Shown here: positions 1-13,018 of the stretch, one piece after another
Layout of the letters: every line of letters begins with the position of its first letter
Position numbering within the stretch: the stretch's first letter is position 1
Source of the DNA: Cunninghamia lanceolata
Taxonomy: Eukaryota; Streptophyta; Pinopsida; Cupressales; Cupressaceae
Length of the DNA stretch: 64,000 nt
Reading direction: 5' to 3'
Assembly (NCBI GenBank): GCA_027924645.1
Contig: BSBN01001017.1
Span: forward strand, 6,350,501 to 6,414,500
The notes under the pieces: generated by a model
The model's database searches: none
What the model was told of the DNA's origin: nothing
Seen by the model: only the letters and a program-made list of their open reading frames with translations
Made by a program: the position numbers and the translations under genes

Positions 1-1129
1 AATTCCAAAATCTAGGGTTAGTAGGCAAAATCTTCTTTCAGATTTTTCTACTGATTTTAGAGACTTATTTAAATTTACATTTGACTTTAGTCTTTCATTT
101 TAGTGTAAATTTGCATTTAGATTTTAATTATTTGCATTTTTGCATAGAAAATTTCAACAAAAAACTAGCAATTTTCATGTATCTTCATTAGATTTGCATT
201 GACATTTTGCATATTAGACCTTGGAATACATTTTTAGATCTGAGATTAATTCATTTTTCATCATAAATCAGACTTCAAAACATTCACATAGCATTTTGTG
301 TCAAGATCTCAAACCTAGGGCTTCAAAAACACTGATTTTCACTAAATTTGGCCTTATCAACTCTCTAAACTTGCACCATAGGCATGTTGTGAAGGGTATT
401 TTAGCATTAATTGGTTGTTATCAGGGTAATAATTTTCTTCCCCTCCTAAAAATCTTCACAACACCCTTTTAACAAGCTCTTGTATGGAAAATTGGGTAAA
501 AAACTACACATTTTTGCTATTTTTGACCTAGGGTTTGACCTAGTTTGCACTCCAAGTGTGTTGTGATCAATTTTATGGATTGAGGTGACTAATATCATTG
601 ATTTTATTTTCTAAACCTACTAAAATTCATTACAAAATCCATTTTACTAGGTCTTGGAATTGAAAAGTTGTGAAAAATAGCCTATTTTTGCTATAGTTTC
701 ACTAGGGTTTGACCTTAAGTGGCACTAAAAGCATGTTGTGTTGGGTATTTTGACATTAAGTGGCTATTATTACTAATATAATTTTCTTTCCATCATCACT
801 TTCCTCACAACACCCTTTGTTATGCTCTTTTGCATTGAGTTTTGGTGAAAAAAGTGCCTATTTCGACATATTTTCACTATAGTTTGACTTGGCATTATCT
901 TGGATTTGCATCAAGAGTATATTGAGAAGGATCATATTGCTATTTTGGACTGATATCAGACATATAATTTTCTACCCTTGATCAAAATCCTTACAACACC
1001 TTTGTTTCATTCATTTGCATTGAAAAAAGTACAAAAATCAAGCATTTAGGCTATTTTGGGCATATCACTTTGCACTTGCCTTTGATATACTTTTGGAAAA
1101 AAATTTAAATATGATTTGAGAATATAAAC

Positions 1130-1614
1130 ATGGCCTTTAATCACAACAACAACAATAGGTTCCCTCCTAGACCTTACATGAAAAGAAAAGCACCTGAACC
1201 TGAAATTGTGTTTAGACCTCATGATAGAACAATTGGAGACAAGGACCTCTTTACATCACTGTAAAAATAATGGGAAATCTTGTGGATGGAACTCTTATTG
1301 ATCCTAATTGCATGACTAATGTTGCTACTAAAGAGTTACTCCTTTCATATCAACTAATGCAAGGTTCTTATGACCCTTCGAACTTGATGATTAAGAGACA
1401 TAAGGGAACCTTGGAAAAACCATTAGGAAAGATATCATTGTTGGTAACCGTATTTGAGAAACATGTTGAACAATGGTTTGATGTTACACCTTCTTCTGAT
1501 ACCTTTGAAATCAAACTTGGAATCCCTTGGTTAAAGGTTATGAAAGTTGTCCCTTCAACTATTTATAAATGTGTAAAATTTCCTTTGAACGGACAAGTGC
1601 ATGTCATTCCTTGA
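1130..1614 (+). pseudogene. Short gag/linker plus retropepsin-like fragment of Gyp-A1
   Basis: An ATG at 1130 opens a basic Asn-rich N-terminus that ends at 1263. A frameshift then leads into a 114-residue frame from 1270. That frame resembles Ty3/Tat-type retropepsin: the stretch VDGTLIDPN sits where such proteases have a V..(I/L)D(P/S)G core, and GIPWL...PSTIYKCVKFP matches the GRPW...S(T)xHxxLKF end of the domain. The active-site Asp is present, but the following Gly is replaced by Asn. No RT follows. The fragment is too short for a full gag-pro and looks like a remnant kept in a non-autonomous element. The equivalent position in Gyp-A2 holds an unrelated ORF. Confidence 0.55.
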
Positions 1615-1776
1615 AATACATACAAGCCTTTAAATACACAACAACATTTTACATTAGATTACTTTTGCAACAAAACTAACAATAAACTGGAGCTACAAAC
1701 AGACTTTACATTTTTAAGCTATAGAAAGTACAAAGTAAAACTTTTACATCCAGTACCTAGTCCTTCTATACAAGAA

Positions 1777-2249
1777 ATGACAAAAGATAAACAACCTGCA
1801 TGTGAAGAGAATCTTAGACTGAAAGGACAAGGTCCCTATGTTGAGGTTCCTCCCTCGAAATCCTTACAAGGATCGGGAGGTCATTGTCGACAGCAAAATG
1901 TTCCATCGCGACAAATGAGGTTTGACCCCAGTGCTTCATCTTCTAAATTACACAAGCCTATGAAAGAGGATAGCCCTATCTTACAAGAGATAAGTGGTAA
2001 AAGAAAACAAAATAGAAAAGAAAAGAGAAAAAATAAAAAGACAAGCTTATGCTATAAACCTTGCCTCTCAACAAGAAAACATTGATCCCAACATTCAAAT
2101 GAACAAAAATGATCCTAACAACTAACAACATGATGAACAAGACATGAATTTAGCTATGATACCTTATGTCCCACTTTCCTCCAACATTAGGGAGTGGGAA
2201 GATGATGATGATTTACTTGATGACGAGACTTAGCCCGAAGACCCTATAG
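1777..2249 (+). pseudogene. C-terminal part of Gyp-A1 ORF ending at a splice donor
   Basis: A Lys-rich frame (1777-2085) is followed by a second reading frame from about 2144. This ends in an acidic stretch and the motif ET*PEDPIGKYL, where the stop is a TAG in place of an expected Trp codon. The other family-A copy ends its ORF with FWPERGPTGKYL at the equivalent place. In both, the GK codons overlap a consensus 5' splice donor. I read this as exon 1 of a spliced transcript; see the intron at 2250-2957. Function is unknown. Confidence 0.4.
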
Positions 2250-2957
2250 GTAAGTATCTCTAACCCTTTATCTCTCTTGTGATGTGCTTCCCTTATGATG
2301 TGTTATGTGTTGTTTAGGCCTCCTAGGATGACCTTGGATTCTCCTGTAAGGTTCAGGATACCAAAAGGCCACCTCTATTGTGACCTTCTATTTGTATCAT
2401 CATTCTTCTATATTGCCTCTCTCTCCAATTTCATTGTTATGTTTTTTGTCTTATAGAGATAGCGTCGCAGTTGGTGACTTGGGGGCACCCTCCTACGTGA
2501 CTATCCCTAAGACACTTGTTTCTCCTCTCTTATTTATTGTTTCCCTTCCTCTAGTGTTTCTATCTAGCAGGTTGATGGCGACAAACATTTATACTAATGC
2601 GGACATAGTGTCCCTTTTGAGAGCAATCAAAAAATGGACTTAGTTCCTAATATGATGATGGGGTTGTATATCTTATCTGACGCTTGGCTAGTGGAAGTAC
2701 TCATGCTTTCCACCTAGTGACTATGATGATGTTTCTATCTCACTTACAAACCTTAACAATACTGTTGCTCTGTGCACCTTTGTTTGTCTTTGAATCTAGC
2801 CTTGGTGGTACTTGATTCGGAGAGCTTCATGATATAGCCCTATGGTTATCCTTGAACTCTAGATTCATTGTATAACCTTCACTCTTTTTGTGGTTAATCA
2901 TATGCATTGATGTTGTTGTTTATCATGATTTTATAGACACTAACATGTTTCTTACAG
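2250..2957 (+). other. Putative intron of Gyp-A1, conserved in Gyp-A2
   Basis: The donor reads TATAG|GTAAGTATCT and the acceptor TTTCTTACAG|GGATG. The second family-A copy has the same donor and acceptor at 42999 and 43700, with intron lengths of 708 and 702 bp. Splicing would join PEDPIG to MCLWEHLAIVKYMSPPGG. An ORF inside the intron (2380-2643) is similar between copies only because the DNA is similar, so I do not call it a gene. Confidence 0.55.
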
Positions 2958-3074
2958 GGATGTGTTTGTGGGAACATTTAGCAATCGTAAAGTACATGTC
3001 ACCTCCGGGGGGCATGGGCTTTGCAAAAGTCTATGTTCCCTTGTGTGTTTTCTTCCTACCTTAACGTGCTTGAT
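2958..3074 (+). pseudogene. Putative 3' exon of Gyp-A1
   Basis: After the acceptor the frame reads MCLWEHLAIVKYMSPPGG and continues for about 35 residues. An extra base near 3045 then shifts it relative to Gyp-A2, whose copy stays open to a TGA at 43826. The peptide is not recognised. It matters because both copies preserve it immediately after the shared splice acceptor. Confidence 0.4.
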
Positions 3075-3165
3075 ATCGATACCTGATATCAACAACCTTA
3101 AGGTGGGGGCATATATAAAGTAAGTTGTTTGTTGTAGAATTTAGCTATGTGCTTGTCCTCAGATG

Positions 3166-3711
3166 CAGTTTAAAGACCAGTGCGATGAGTGCTTCCTACA
3201 TCCTGAGTTTGTTTGCAATCAATCAATCAATCATGTAAGCCCTCTACAGAGATAAGATATCACGTATATCCTTTTTTTATCTTAAACCCTCTGCAGAGGT
3301 GGGGATGGTGTATTTCTTAGAGTAGATTGCATCATCCTATCACTTTCAAAAGTCCTCTGCAGAGGTGGGGAGCGGTTCTATGACTAACTCAACCCTTAAT
3401 CATGTTTTTGGCGATTGTTGTGGTGAAGCCCAATCGTTAGTGTGTGCCTGTAATGTGCCTGAGATTGAGTTGGACCTAGAAATAAGTACACTCCATTGCT
3501 TGTCTACCATGTTTTCTCCATGTCTTCAAGTGTGTGTGTCTGGCGTGCTTGCTTTGTTTGACGTGTTTGTTTCCCCATATGCAGTCTAAAGACTAGTGTG
3601 ATGAGTGCTTCCTGCATTTTGGGAGGTTTTGTGTGTCTTGCATGTGTGTTGCCCCATATATGAGTATAAAGACTAGCGCGATGAGTGCTTCCTGCATTAT
3701 GGGAGGTTTGT
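3166..3711 (+). repeat. Repeated 3' untranslated blocks of family A
   Basis: Three copies of a block with core AAAGACTAG-GCGATGAGTGCTTCCTGCAT start near 3171, 3588 and 3666. The last two are about 78 bp apart and both continue into GGGAGGTTT. Between them lie two perfect 12-bp palindromes CCTCTGCAGAGG (3288-3299 and 3354-3365) and a decayed third at 3240. Gyp-A2 has diverged versions at 43982, 44024 and 44091. The region is non-coding and lies between the 3' exon and the LTR. Confidence 0.65.
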
Positions 3712-3993
3712 TTACTTTCCAGTACTTGCATCTACATTTCATATATATGAGAAAAAAAGAAAAGAAAAGCTATCATTTCTGTCTTCCATGCATTAATGTG
3801 TCTTCTATACATTTACTATCTTCTCCATGTTTTGTGTGACTGTAACTATCTTCTTTGTGTTTTGCATGCCTGTTACTGTCTTCTATGTGATTGGCGTGTC
3901 TTCTCTATGCTTGGTGTGTTTACTGTGTTTGTGACCATACTTTAATGCATGTATTGGCCTTGTGCTTATACATACATTAAAGTGGGGGCTAAA

Positions 3994-5234
3994 TGTAATC
4001 TCAAAAAATGTCCCCTTGGGGGCTTTTCCCTCATAAGGTTTAGCTCCTGGGTCTTTAGTGTGCATTTAGGACATCTTACTTCATAATTTGGCATCCTGAT
4101 GGAATGAGCCCTAGGTAACATGAGAAATGGGACCTAGGAGGACCCCTTGAGCTTAACCCTACCTAAAATAGGGGGGAGGACTTGGGCTCCCGTGCCCTAG
4201 TCCTACCCTATTTTGGGGCAGTCCTAATTTTTGGGTGCCGGCTTGTGACCATTATTTGGGTCCTATGCCAATACGGTAAGTTTGACTTTATGAAATCTTG
4301 GTAGGAATGTTTGTAGTTGCATATAAAAGCATGTTTAGGCATTCATTTAGAAACTAGATTACAACTAGCTATCAACTTGTATGTGCATTGGTGATTCAAG
4401 GCTTTCATTGTGTTGCAAGAGAAGAATTGTGTGGTTTATGTATTTGTATTTATAGATTTGAGCATCCATTTCCTCATGGAATGAAGAACATCTTCCTCCC
4501 ATGAGATCTTCACTAGAAGGTGACAATATATTGTGTTTTCATCATCATTTCCTTTGGTTTTTACCTTTGCCTCACAAGGGCATGCATTCTCTATCTGACA
4601 ATGGTGTTCAGAGACTTAAGTGTCCTCTAGGGATTGACTGAGGCAAGCCTCTAAACACCACAGGCCCCCTCCCAAAGTTTTCATGGTTGTAGGTTACAGG
4701 TTGCGGAGCTGGACAAAGTGAAGTTGCAGGAAGGCATATTGAAGTGTCAGAATTGTAGAACAGAAGGAAAAATAGCACCCTAGACTTGGGCGCCTGCTCA
4801 TTAGTCCTCCAACTTCCATGACAGGAAAATCTCTAGAACAACAGGGAAGATTTGCAGACTGAGTTTCCATATCCCAGTAGAAACTAGGGCCTTGGACTTG
4901 GGCACCCGCTCCTGTGTCCCTAACTTTTCCACCTCGGAGCCCCAAAAATAGGTACTCTGTGATTTGATATTTTTCTTCCCTCTACAAGAGGTTTTCCTGT
5001 TATTCTTCTATTCACTATCGTATTTGTAAAATTAGGGTTTTAATGGTCAATTAAACATAGGAGAAGGAAAATTGATAATTAAACATCCTAATCCAAGTTT
5101 CCCTACATCTCACAGTGACCTAGGGTATGATAGTGCATTGCCACTCAACCCTAGGTCCTTGAATGTTAGGGGTGAAAGGAGGATTCAAACTTCTTACAAC
5201 ATTAAATTAAATAATGCCAACTTTTCCCTAAACA
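3994..5234 (+). repeat. 3' LTR of Gyp-A1
   Basis: It begins TGTAAT right after a GGGGGCTAAA polypurine tract and ends CCCTAAACA, matching both LTRs of Gyp-A2 along its whole length (about 1.24 kb). A TATA-like motif, GCATATAAAAGC, lies near 4320. The sequence after 5234 no longer matches the family. Confidence 0.8.
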
Positions 5235-5714
5235 CATTCTATATTTGATTCTATTGTGTTTACTCTTCCTACATGGCCTAGACTGTTCACTCTGTGGACC
5301 CTCCTAACCATGACTACACCAAGTGGTATAAGAGTGAAGTGAGCGAAGTTGGTGAAGGCATTCCGTAAGATCTTTCCATGAAGAAATCATCGAATCTAAA
5401 GTAGACTACTTGTGTTGTCAACCGATCATCGATTGTGAGGCAGTTGTCAACTTGTATCCCAATTGTCAAATTTGAGGCAGTTACACTTGATCCTAGGAAG
5501 AGATGCCACTGAGGAGAATACCTGTTTTTGGTACTATGGTTGGAAGAACGGATGAGATGATGGAGATGACGAAAAAAATGTGAGTTCGATTGGATGTTGT
5601 TGAAGAAAATCAAAGAACAAGACTTAAACCTCGACCTAATGTTGAAAGTGATTATGAAGAATTTCAATCCGTTGATCAAAATGAAGAAACTGTTGCAAGT
5701 ATGTGCCTAACCGG
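5235..5714 (+). other. Copia-derived scrap with degenerate primer-binding site
   Basis: A degenerate initiator-Met type PBS, TGGTATAAGAG, occurs at 5324-5334. The stretch around 5580-5690 reads as a Glu-rich coding remnant (SDYEEFQSVDQNEE). It looks like the start of a copia interior whose LTR was interrupted by Gyp-A1. No intact gene is present. Confidence 0.3.
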
Positions 5715-6631
5715 TGTTGTCATTGATGTCAATTGTGCTCCTAATTTGATAAGTTAGATTCTTCATAGTGGCTCATGGAAGTATTTTATAAAATGAGTAA
5801 GTGATCCAGATATTGAGTTTCCAAGTGCTTTTGAGAAAATTTGCTCCTCTGATGGAAATAGTGTATGCAAGAGTATCTTTGTTTACTGAAGAATAGTCTA
5901 ATAGATTGCTCCGCATTTCTAGTAGAATGAATATCTTTGTCTGCAGATTGGAATTTATTTAGAGACATGTCTGAAGATGTTATATCTCAAGTTTGAGCCT
6001 CTGGTATGAAGATTTGAGTGATCTATGTTCACCAGAGTGAAAACTACTTTTCTGTATGTTTGGTGGTGACAGGGAGAAAGTATTATGCTCTGCATTCCTC
6101 TGGATGAAGTATTTTTGTCTGCGGTTCTAGATTAAGTCAAAGATGATGTTATGTGCCTTCAACTCCAATGGTTCATGATTTGGTGGTCTATAAGCGATCT
6201 TTTCCTTATGACAGTAGTTGATAGTGTTGTTTATATGCTCCGGTTTGAAGTATCTTCTTGACAGAGTGGCTAGAAGTTGTACGGATGTTCCTGATGATTT
6301 CAATATGCTTGTGGATGTCTCTTGATCATGTTCCTACCCTTGGATTGGTCTACAAAGAGAAATTTTGGATTGTTTCTCACTAGTCTTGGCCAACCTGGTT
6401 GATTTCACTATTTGCAGAGATGCCTTGAATATTGTAGAAGCGTTTCGTGGCGTGAAGGATTGTGTTTGAGTCCCAGCTAAGGCCTAATGTGATCAACATA
6501 CATATTTACATATTTCCCTTAGCTAATTTCTTTATTAGATCCAGACCTATTTCTATGTATGTTTTTGTAATGCCAACCTTGGAGATTGTTCCAACAGCTG
6601 ATGAATGTATTGCCGACCTTGATGTACATTC
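5715..6631 (+). repeat. Copia-type LTR, 5' portion, probably of Cop-3
   Basis: It starts TGTTGTCATTGATG after CCGG. Short stretches near 6090 (CTGCATTCCTCTGGATGAAG) resemble the minus-strand reading of the Cop-D LTR, so it appears to be a related copia LTR. It stops at the CATTC duplicated around LTR-B. The sequence after the second CATTC (47803-48288) ends CAACA and runs straight into the Cop-3 PBS. The simplest reading is one copia LTR of about 1.4 kb split by LTR-B. The left boundary is uncertain. No gene is visible here. Confidence 0.4.
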
Positions 6632-8681
6632 TGTTGGAATAGATTTTTAACCCCAAAAATTTGATAAAAAATCCATTTCTTGCCATCATATTATCTCCAA
6701 CATACCATTTCAAAATTTCCCTGCTCAAAATAATACATCCATTTGACCCATATTCCTAGCCCTAATAAGTTCAAATTTTATCACTTTAGCCCTAAAAATA
6801 AAAAATCATATCAAGAAAAACACATCCATGTCATTAGGTTCCCCTTAGGGTCTCCTTTGATAAAGCAAAACTTAAAGTATCAGGGAGAAATTTCCATATC
6901 AAGGAGACTCACTTTGGAGTCTCTTCGATAATTTGAAAGATCAGAAGGGCAAAATACATAACTCGGTGACATATCGGGCTGATATCAAAAAGTTGAAGGG
7001 ACTGATGGATCAGAGTGTTGGAGTGAGTCTTTCAGAGTTTCTTTGATGTTCTGAGGACATAAAAGGCCTGTCGAGGGGATCAATAAATATCGACGTGACA
7101 CCTAAATGTGTCTCGTCGATAAAGCGATAAAGATTAAATAAAAAACATTTCGAAAAGAGACTTTGGAGTATCGAGGTAACTTAATTCCTAGTCCCACCGA
7201 TAAGCTGCCAATGATTATGAATAAAGAAAAAACATTGAGGATATTTTGAGATGACTTCGGGATATCGAAGAGAGGCGATATCTAGTCCCTTCGAAAAGGT
7301 GAATGACATAGTCAACAAAGGGATATCAAAGGGACAAATAAATATTGAAGAGACTTTCATATGATGGGATTTCAGTATGACACCATCTAAGGTCGTTCTA
7401 AAATTCTGAAGGTAATAAAGGAATAAAAAATTATTATTACCAAAAGATATATAGACGAAATTGATCATCCTGATAGAATAATGACAAGACATGATGGCAG
7501 TGATCAAATGACCCTTATTCAAAAAATGAAATGTCCTTTCGATGACATGAGAGTTTCCATGCAAAACCATTAATGCATGGAGCCAAGTATATCAAAGCAC
7601 ATCCTGAGAAGATTGAACGATTAAGCAAACATGAGGAGCAAGGGTAGAGTGTAGCAAAGATCATAATTCAAGAACTAGAGGAGATATCCAAAGCAACATG
7701 AAGGGGTCGGATAAAATAAGAATGAAATTTTGTCGATATTTTGTGATGTATTGCTTTAACAATAATAACGGGCAAAGCATATTCGATAGATACTACAACA
7801 TTGGAGAGGAGGACCATGCTAGACTAGCAGTCACGGGTGCTCTACGATGATTAACAGATTCTAATCTTGGTCAAATGCTTATGCCCATATTATCTATTTC
7901 TTAATTATGTCAAGATGTGTAATTCATGAATAGTCATGTTGTTTTGGCATGAATCTTGTTTACTTCCTATTTATAAGGGAAACCAAGGCCTATGTTTATC
8001 ATCATCATTCACAAAATAATTATTATACACTATAATATTTCCTTCAATCATATTTTTAGAAGAAAGATACATAACTTTTATGATATTTTAATAATATAAC
8101 GGGCAAGATGGTTTAAATCTGTGGTGTTCCACTATTATGTTGATATTCAATCTTATGAGTTGTTTGACTGTCTCCATATTGATCTTTTCTATTTATTTAA
8201 ATCACTTAGATTTATCAAGGCACATTTGATGTCTTTGTATGGTATGTTTAATTGGTTTCTATAAGAAGTTGATTTAAGTCCTTCCAAGTGGTTTATGATT
8301 ATTGGTCTCTACCTTGAGTTAAAATCCTTTAAATAAATCATCTTGATTGGTTTCCTTCAAAGTAGAATTAAAATCCTTTCAAACAACCACAGTAATTTGG
8401 AGAATATCAATTGGATTTTAAAGAAGATTCTAATAGCCAACAATCTTGCACATTCACACAAAGTGTGAACATTCAAAAGGTGTCAAGTAGTAAGAGTTAA
8501 GCCAAGTACGTAAATTTGCAATCATACAAATCTTGACCCCATCAACCTAATAGAATTAGGCACTGGTCATAATTACTTTATAACAACCTTTCACATTTCA
8601 AAACCTAACATTAGGAATAACTCTTAGCATTACATCTATTTCACATCCATATTCCATTGTGGATAGATCACTAAGATCATA
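6632..8681 (+). repeat. LTR-B 5' LTR, left part
   Basis: Bases 8150-8681 match 45930-46142 plus 47310-47650 by eye at roughly 75-80%, which defines the LTR. A TATA-like motif, TATTTATAAG, lies at 7968-7977, followed by a typical leader. Upstream, 6930-7760 is rich in GATATC/ATCGA-type words. No coding potential was recognised. The right edge is the junction with Cop-D. Confidence 0.55.
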
Positions 8682-10039
8682 TGTGGAAAACCCAAATAGG
8701 GAAAAACCACGGAGAGGATTAGCTCTCATATATATATTGCAATCTTTACAAGAATGATGTTTAGGCTTGGTCACTCCACAGGCCTAGAACATGTTGGCTC
8801 ACTACCATGAAGTACAACTAGATTTAGTAGGCTCACTACCTCAACCCTAAACCTAGCAAGACTATAATGAGGGTTGTTAAACCCTAAGGGCTATTAAACG
8901 CTACTAAAGGCTCACTGCTGGCTTACTGCCTTGATGATAAAAACTTGCTTCCAATTAGATCATACATGATACCTAAATATTGCTTAAGCATCTACCACTA
9001 TGCCAAGGTGCAGTCATTTAGCAATTAAATTCTGAATCCCAAGTCTTCATCGCTACTTCTCTTCTAACTCTACTCTTCTATTCACATGCTTGCATCACAC
9101 ACACACTCAACCAAAGATCATTGTTCTTATATATATCTGCATCATGATTTAATCCATAATTAGGTCAGCATCCAAGAAGTGAAATGTGTACATAGAAAGA
9201 TGTACCTTGTCACTCAATCCAATACACTATGTGTCATGTGGACCCAAATCTTCTCCCAAACATGTTCATATATGTCAGCTCTAATCATTCAATTTCTTAC
9301 ATAGATTTTTCACACACTATCCTTTCTCTGCATCGTGATTTATCTCACCAGTCGGCCTGTTCCTCAAGAGCATGCTTAACAACTTCATCTGCTGACTTAC
9401 AACTTTTATTGAGGATCTCAAAACACCTTCCAAATCATATCAAGGACTCTTTACACATTCCCAATCTTACCTTTAGAACTGCAAGGCATTATATCATCTT
9501 ATTGAGAAATACAGACCATCAGAACTCAGACTCTGTCTCTGTCAAACACTATATGATACTTAGCAGCTTCCAGCTAACCTTCCGGTGGACTTAACTCTAG
9601 AATAAGACACTTCATACAAGTGTTTACAACACCTCAACACCACAACACAAAATATTTATCTGTGGAGGAATGCGGACCACTGCACTGTGCCTTGTTCATT
9701 GTTCCTGCTATACCTTTGCTTACCGGAACTTAGACAATTATTCAAGGTGACTTCCAGAGGAGATTAGGACTTAACCTCTGAAGCATAACACTATCAGACA
9801 ACTAAAAACATCATATCTAAACTACATTAACTGATCATAATTTGCGGAGACATACTATCCGACTTACTGTCTTCTACTCATAATACTTTCCATACTTAGC
9901 CATTTTCTGTCAACCGGACCTGGAATCCAATATGCTCTTTCGAAGATATATATTCCTATCATAGTGATAGGATCTCTGACCCTTGTTGTCATCAATGACA
10001 ACATATAGATCCATATCAGAGCAGTGTCTCTTGCTAATA
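8682..10039 (-). repeat. Cop-D 3' LTR (truncated)
   Basis: It matches 30490-31863 in the same orientation. On the plus strand it runs from ATGTGGAAAACCC to CTTGCTAATA. On the minus strand it shows the TATATATATGAGAGC promoter-like core and the GGTTTTTCCC...TTTTCCACAT leader found in many plant copia LTRs. GGTAGTGAGCC-type motifs lie just upstream of the TATA. About 150 bp that should precede 8682 are missing. Confidence 0.7.
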
Positions 10040-10190
10040 ATCTCCCCCTTTGGTATTGATGGCAACACTTAGTGAAAAATACCTGATTGCTCCCCCTTAC
10101 TATATCCACTGTACTTTCTTGCTCCCCCTGAGATGATTATCCATTTTTCACTAATCTACTTCTCCCCCTTTGACATTAATGGCAAAGGGT
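10040..10190 (-). other. Cluster of four polypurine tracts before Cop-D 3' LTR
   Basis: On the minus strand AGGGGGAG-type tracts lie near 10160, 10122, 10090 and 10045. The last abuts the LTR. The first and last share a GCCAT(C/T)AAT..CAAAGGGGGAGA context, so they may have arisen by local duplication. They would prime plus-strand DNA synthesis. Confidence 0.65.
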
Positions 10191-10260
10191 GTGATCCGGA
10201 ATCCAAAATTTTCAAAAAATTCAAAAAAGTATGTACTCAATCACAATGTTTATGTTGATA

Positions 10261-12495
10261 TTACATATGTTTGAGGATCTCATTGAATATGGTTTTAATT
10301 TTTGCCCACTCAACGTTCCAACCTTTCTGAGCATTATCCAAAATTTGAATGTGTCCACTATAGAGAAATGCTAAAGCCTCTGCCTTATTGAGATCAAAAG
10401 GTGTGCATGTTTGTACAACTACCCTAGCCTCCATAACAAGATTTGTCATTGAGTCTAGTTCATGGCAGACTAGTCTCCTTAGTTGTCCCATTCTACTTTT
10501 TATTTGCTATTTTCAATTTAATAAGTTAGTCAGATCATTATGGATGTTGATGACTTATGGTTCCTTATTTCTAACTGATTTTGTTACTAGATCAAATTTG
10601 TTAGAGATGTCCATCATTCTCTGTTTCAGCTCTTTGATCTTTTCTTCAATCTCCTAAGCAACTTTTGGCCAGGATAGACAAAATTTGTACACATCTCCAT
10701 CTTCTTTTACAACTCTTTGAACATTGGATATTGAATTATCTAACGAGATCTTATTCTTGGCTATCATTGTCTTTAATTCTTCTAGTCTTTTTCCTTCAAA
10801 TTCTTGCCATACTTTTGTTTCTGCAGATTTCTCAAAAGATTCAAACTGATTACTTACTGAATTTATTAATCCCTTCAAATGACTTGCTAGGGGCATGGAT
10901 GAGTCCCTCTTGTGGGTAGGCAACAACTTCTCCAAAATCCCATATGCTTCATCAATTAGTTTACTATCCTCAGTAAGTGATTTCAACAACTCTTCTTGAA
11001 CCTTTGCTTGAACAATTGAAACTCACTTAAATTTTTGTGCTGGAGACATTTTATCCTAATTTATTTGGCCTTGTAGAAATTTTGGTTCATCCCAATCTTG
11101 TTTCTCTTTTTCTAGAACTTCTTTTACTGATGTAGTAGTGACTCTTGTCACCTTTTCTTCACAAGGTGAGACTTTCTTTTTCTTCTCTCCTTCAATTGTG
11201 TCTTATCTAATGGATGAGATCCTCATTCTTTGTCTGGGACTAGATGCTGGTCTCTCCTCTTCAGATCTCTTATCTTTCCTTTCTAGAGTGTTTGATTCCC
11301 ATTCTACTGGAGTACTTGTGAACTTGGATCCTCCTGATTTGGTTTGTATCTTGCTTGATTGTTCATCTGATGTTTTCTTGGACTGCTCAGTTTCCATCAA
11401 CTTGGGATCAATAGGTTTACTTAGTAGTGCATTAGCAATTCAGTCAAAACATCTTCTGCAACTTCATAACCTAGTGCAGGGACCCATATAGGTCTTGGTT
11501 CCACAGCTTCCATAAAGCATTTATCTTTATTCACCATGAATACAATGCTCTTTTAATACTTTATCACTACCTTTTTAGGTATCCAGAACCTTCTTACCAT
11601 TTTCTATTGAAAATCTGTGAAATATTTCCATGTGATTTCATTTTGCATATCTGCATTACCCAAACTCTATAAATGATTTCTTATTTGAGCAGCTACAGGA
11701 ATGTGATCGAGCCAGATAACATTTCCTAGACCAAGTATCTCTTTTAGAAAGTAAAAGAGTAAACATGTAATTAGTGTTCCATATTTGAAAGGATGATTAG
11801 TTTCTTTTGCCCTTTTCAAGTTCTCCATAAGTTCATTTTAGAGCAATTCAAAAAAATCATAATCCATGTTGTTTTTTATCATGGCATATGCTATGTATAT
11901 TGATGATGCAGATAGAATTTTCCTTGTTGGAGAAGTATATTTTGTATCTGATAATCATTGATGCAAATCTGACAGCCAGATCCCTGATATCATTCACTGT
12001 AAAGCCCTTCTTCTCAAATTTGGCTCCTGTCAGCTACATTATCACATTGTTCTTTATTTTCTTTATGCCAAGAACCCTTTTGGAAGAGCTCATACTAGTT
12101 ACTGCTTTAATGGCTTCTTTAGTTATCAAATAGGGTTTATCAAGCCATAAAGATTCATCATGAATTCTACTTAAAATAAGCTTGATCCATGCATCAATTG
12201 GAATTGTGGGAAAGTCCAACTAGGTGTCAAATTTCTCTTCTCCTAGCACTTTGTAATCATCTTTCAGCACAATGTCTGCTATGGTCAGTTCATCCAAATA
12301 CAGTTTGCCTAACTTCATATGATCATATTCTTCTAAATGGGTATGAATGTATGCCCTGATATCTTCCATATGCATGACCCCTTGTGGAGTATTTGAGAAT
12401 GCCCCTAACGAATTGTTTTTCAGCAAATTGAAGAATTGTTTCTTAAACTTGGGGCGAGGGCATTCAGTAATATCTACAATTTGTGGAGTTTCCAT
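10261..12495 (-). pseudogene. Cop-D second ORF, unknown plant-transposon protein
   Basis: On the minus strand a frame opens at 12495 (METPQIVDI) and runs to 12034. It is broken only by a TAG at about 12220, and a further TAG at the end sits where Gln would fit (VIM*LTGAK). Diverged continuation can be followed to about 11500, including ITKEAIKAVT and EITWKYFTDF. The last segment (10989-10261) is Glu/Lys-rich and likely coiled-coil. I found no catalytic motif of protease, integrase or RT. Its place after gag and before the PPTs is where some plant copia elements carry an extra or envelope-like gene, but no signal peptide or membrane segment supports that here. Function is unassigned. Confidence 0.45.
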
Positions 12496-13018
12496 AGTAA
12501 GAATTCAATAGATTCACAATTAGGGTTTCTACGGAAATACCTTGTTTTGCTGAGTCAAGTTCTCCTTTCTTCAAATGCTTCAAATCTTGGTTGTCACTGC
12601 TTTAGCTTCAATCTTTCTAAATTTCTGATAGCTTCGAGTGCAAAGTGATTTTGAAATCAAACAAGTTCCTTTTTATCCTCTGCACGGCTTGACCTAGTCA
12701 TCATAAATGCTCATTTCCAAAAAGTTTCCAAAACCTTTCACTATAGAACACAGTTGATTAGAATAGCTCTACAATATGCCGCATTGACCCTTTTTCTTTT
12801 GGTTTTTCTTCTAAGAGTTGTGTCACATCAGATTTCATCATATGCCTTCATTCCAAATTCTGGCACCCACTTTCTAGCTACGGGATTTGGATTTTCCACA
12901 CTACTCCCCCTAAGCCAGAGCTCTTAATTTACTTCTTGGAGGAAGTATCTACACTGGATACTGGTGCGGATTGATCCCTAACTTCAATTACTATTTTCTT
13001 GATCCATACCTTGTTCAT

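Larger units (their letters stand above)
1..5234 (+). mobile_element. Gyp-A1: non-autonomous Ty3-like LTR element, 5' end outside window
   Basis: The left part of the window is the interior and 3' LTR of an element whose second copy lies at 39453-45919. Position 1 aligns by eye with about 41040 of that copy, so roughly 330 bp of interior plus a 5' LTR lie upstream of the window. Bases 1-1090 match 41040-42110, and 2150-3993 match 42910-44657. The segment between carries a different coding core from the second copy. No reverse transcriptase, integrase or RNase H is present, so mobilisation would have needed enzymes from another element. A G-rich polypurine tract (around 3983-3989) precedes the 3' LTR, as expected for plus-strand orientation. 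The right flank begins CATTC, but the left TSD cannot be seen. Confidence 0.8.

Noticed and set aside
10261..12495. Envelope-like gene of Cop-D
   Set aside because: The position is suggestive, but I see no signal peptide, transmembrane segment or fusion-type sequence.
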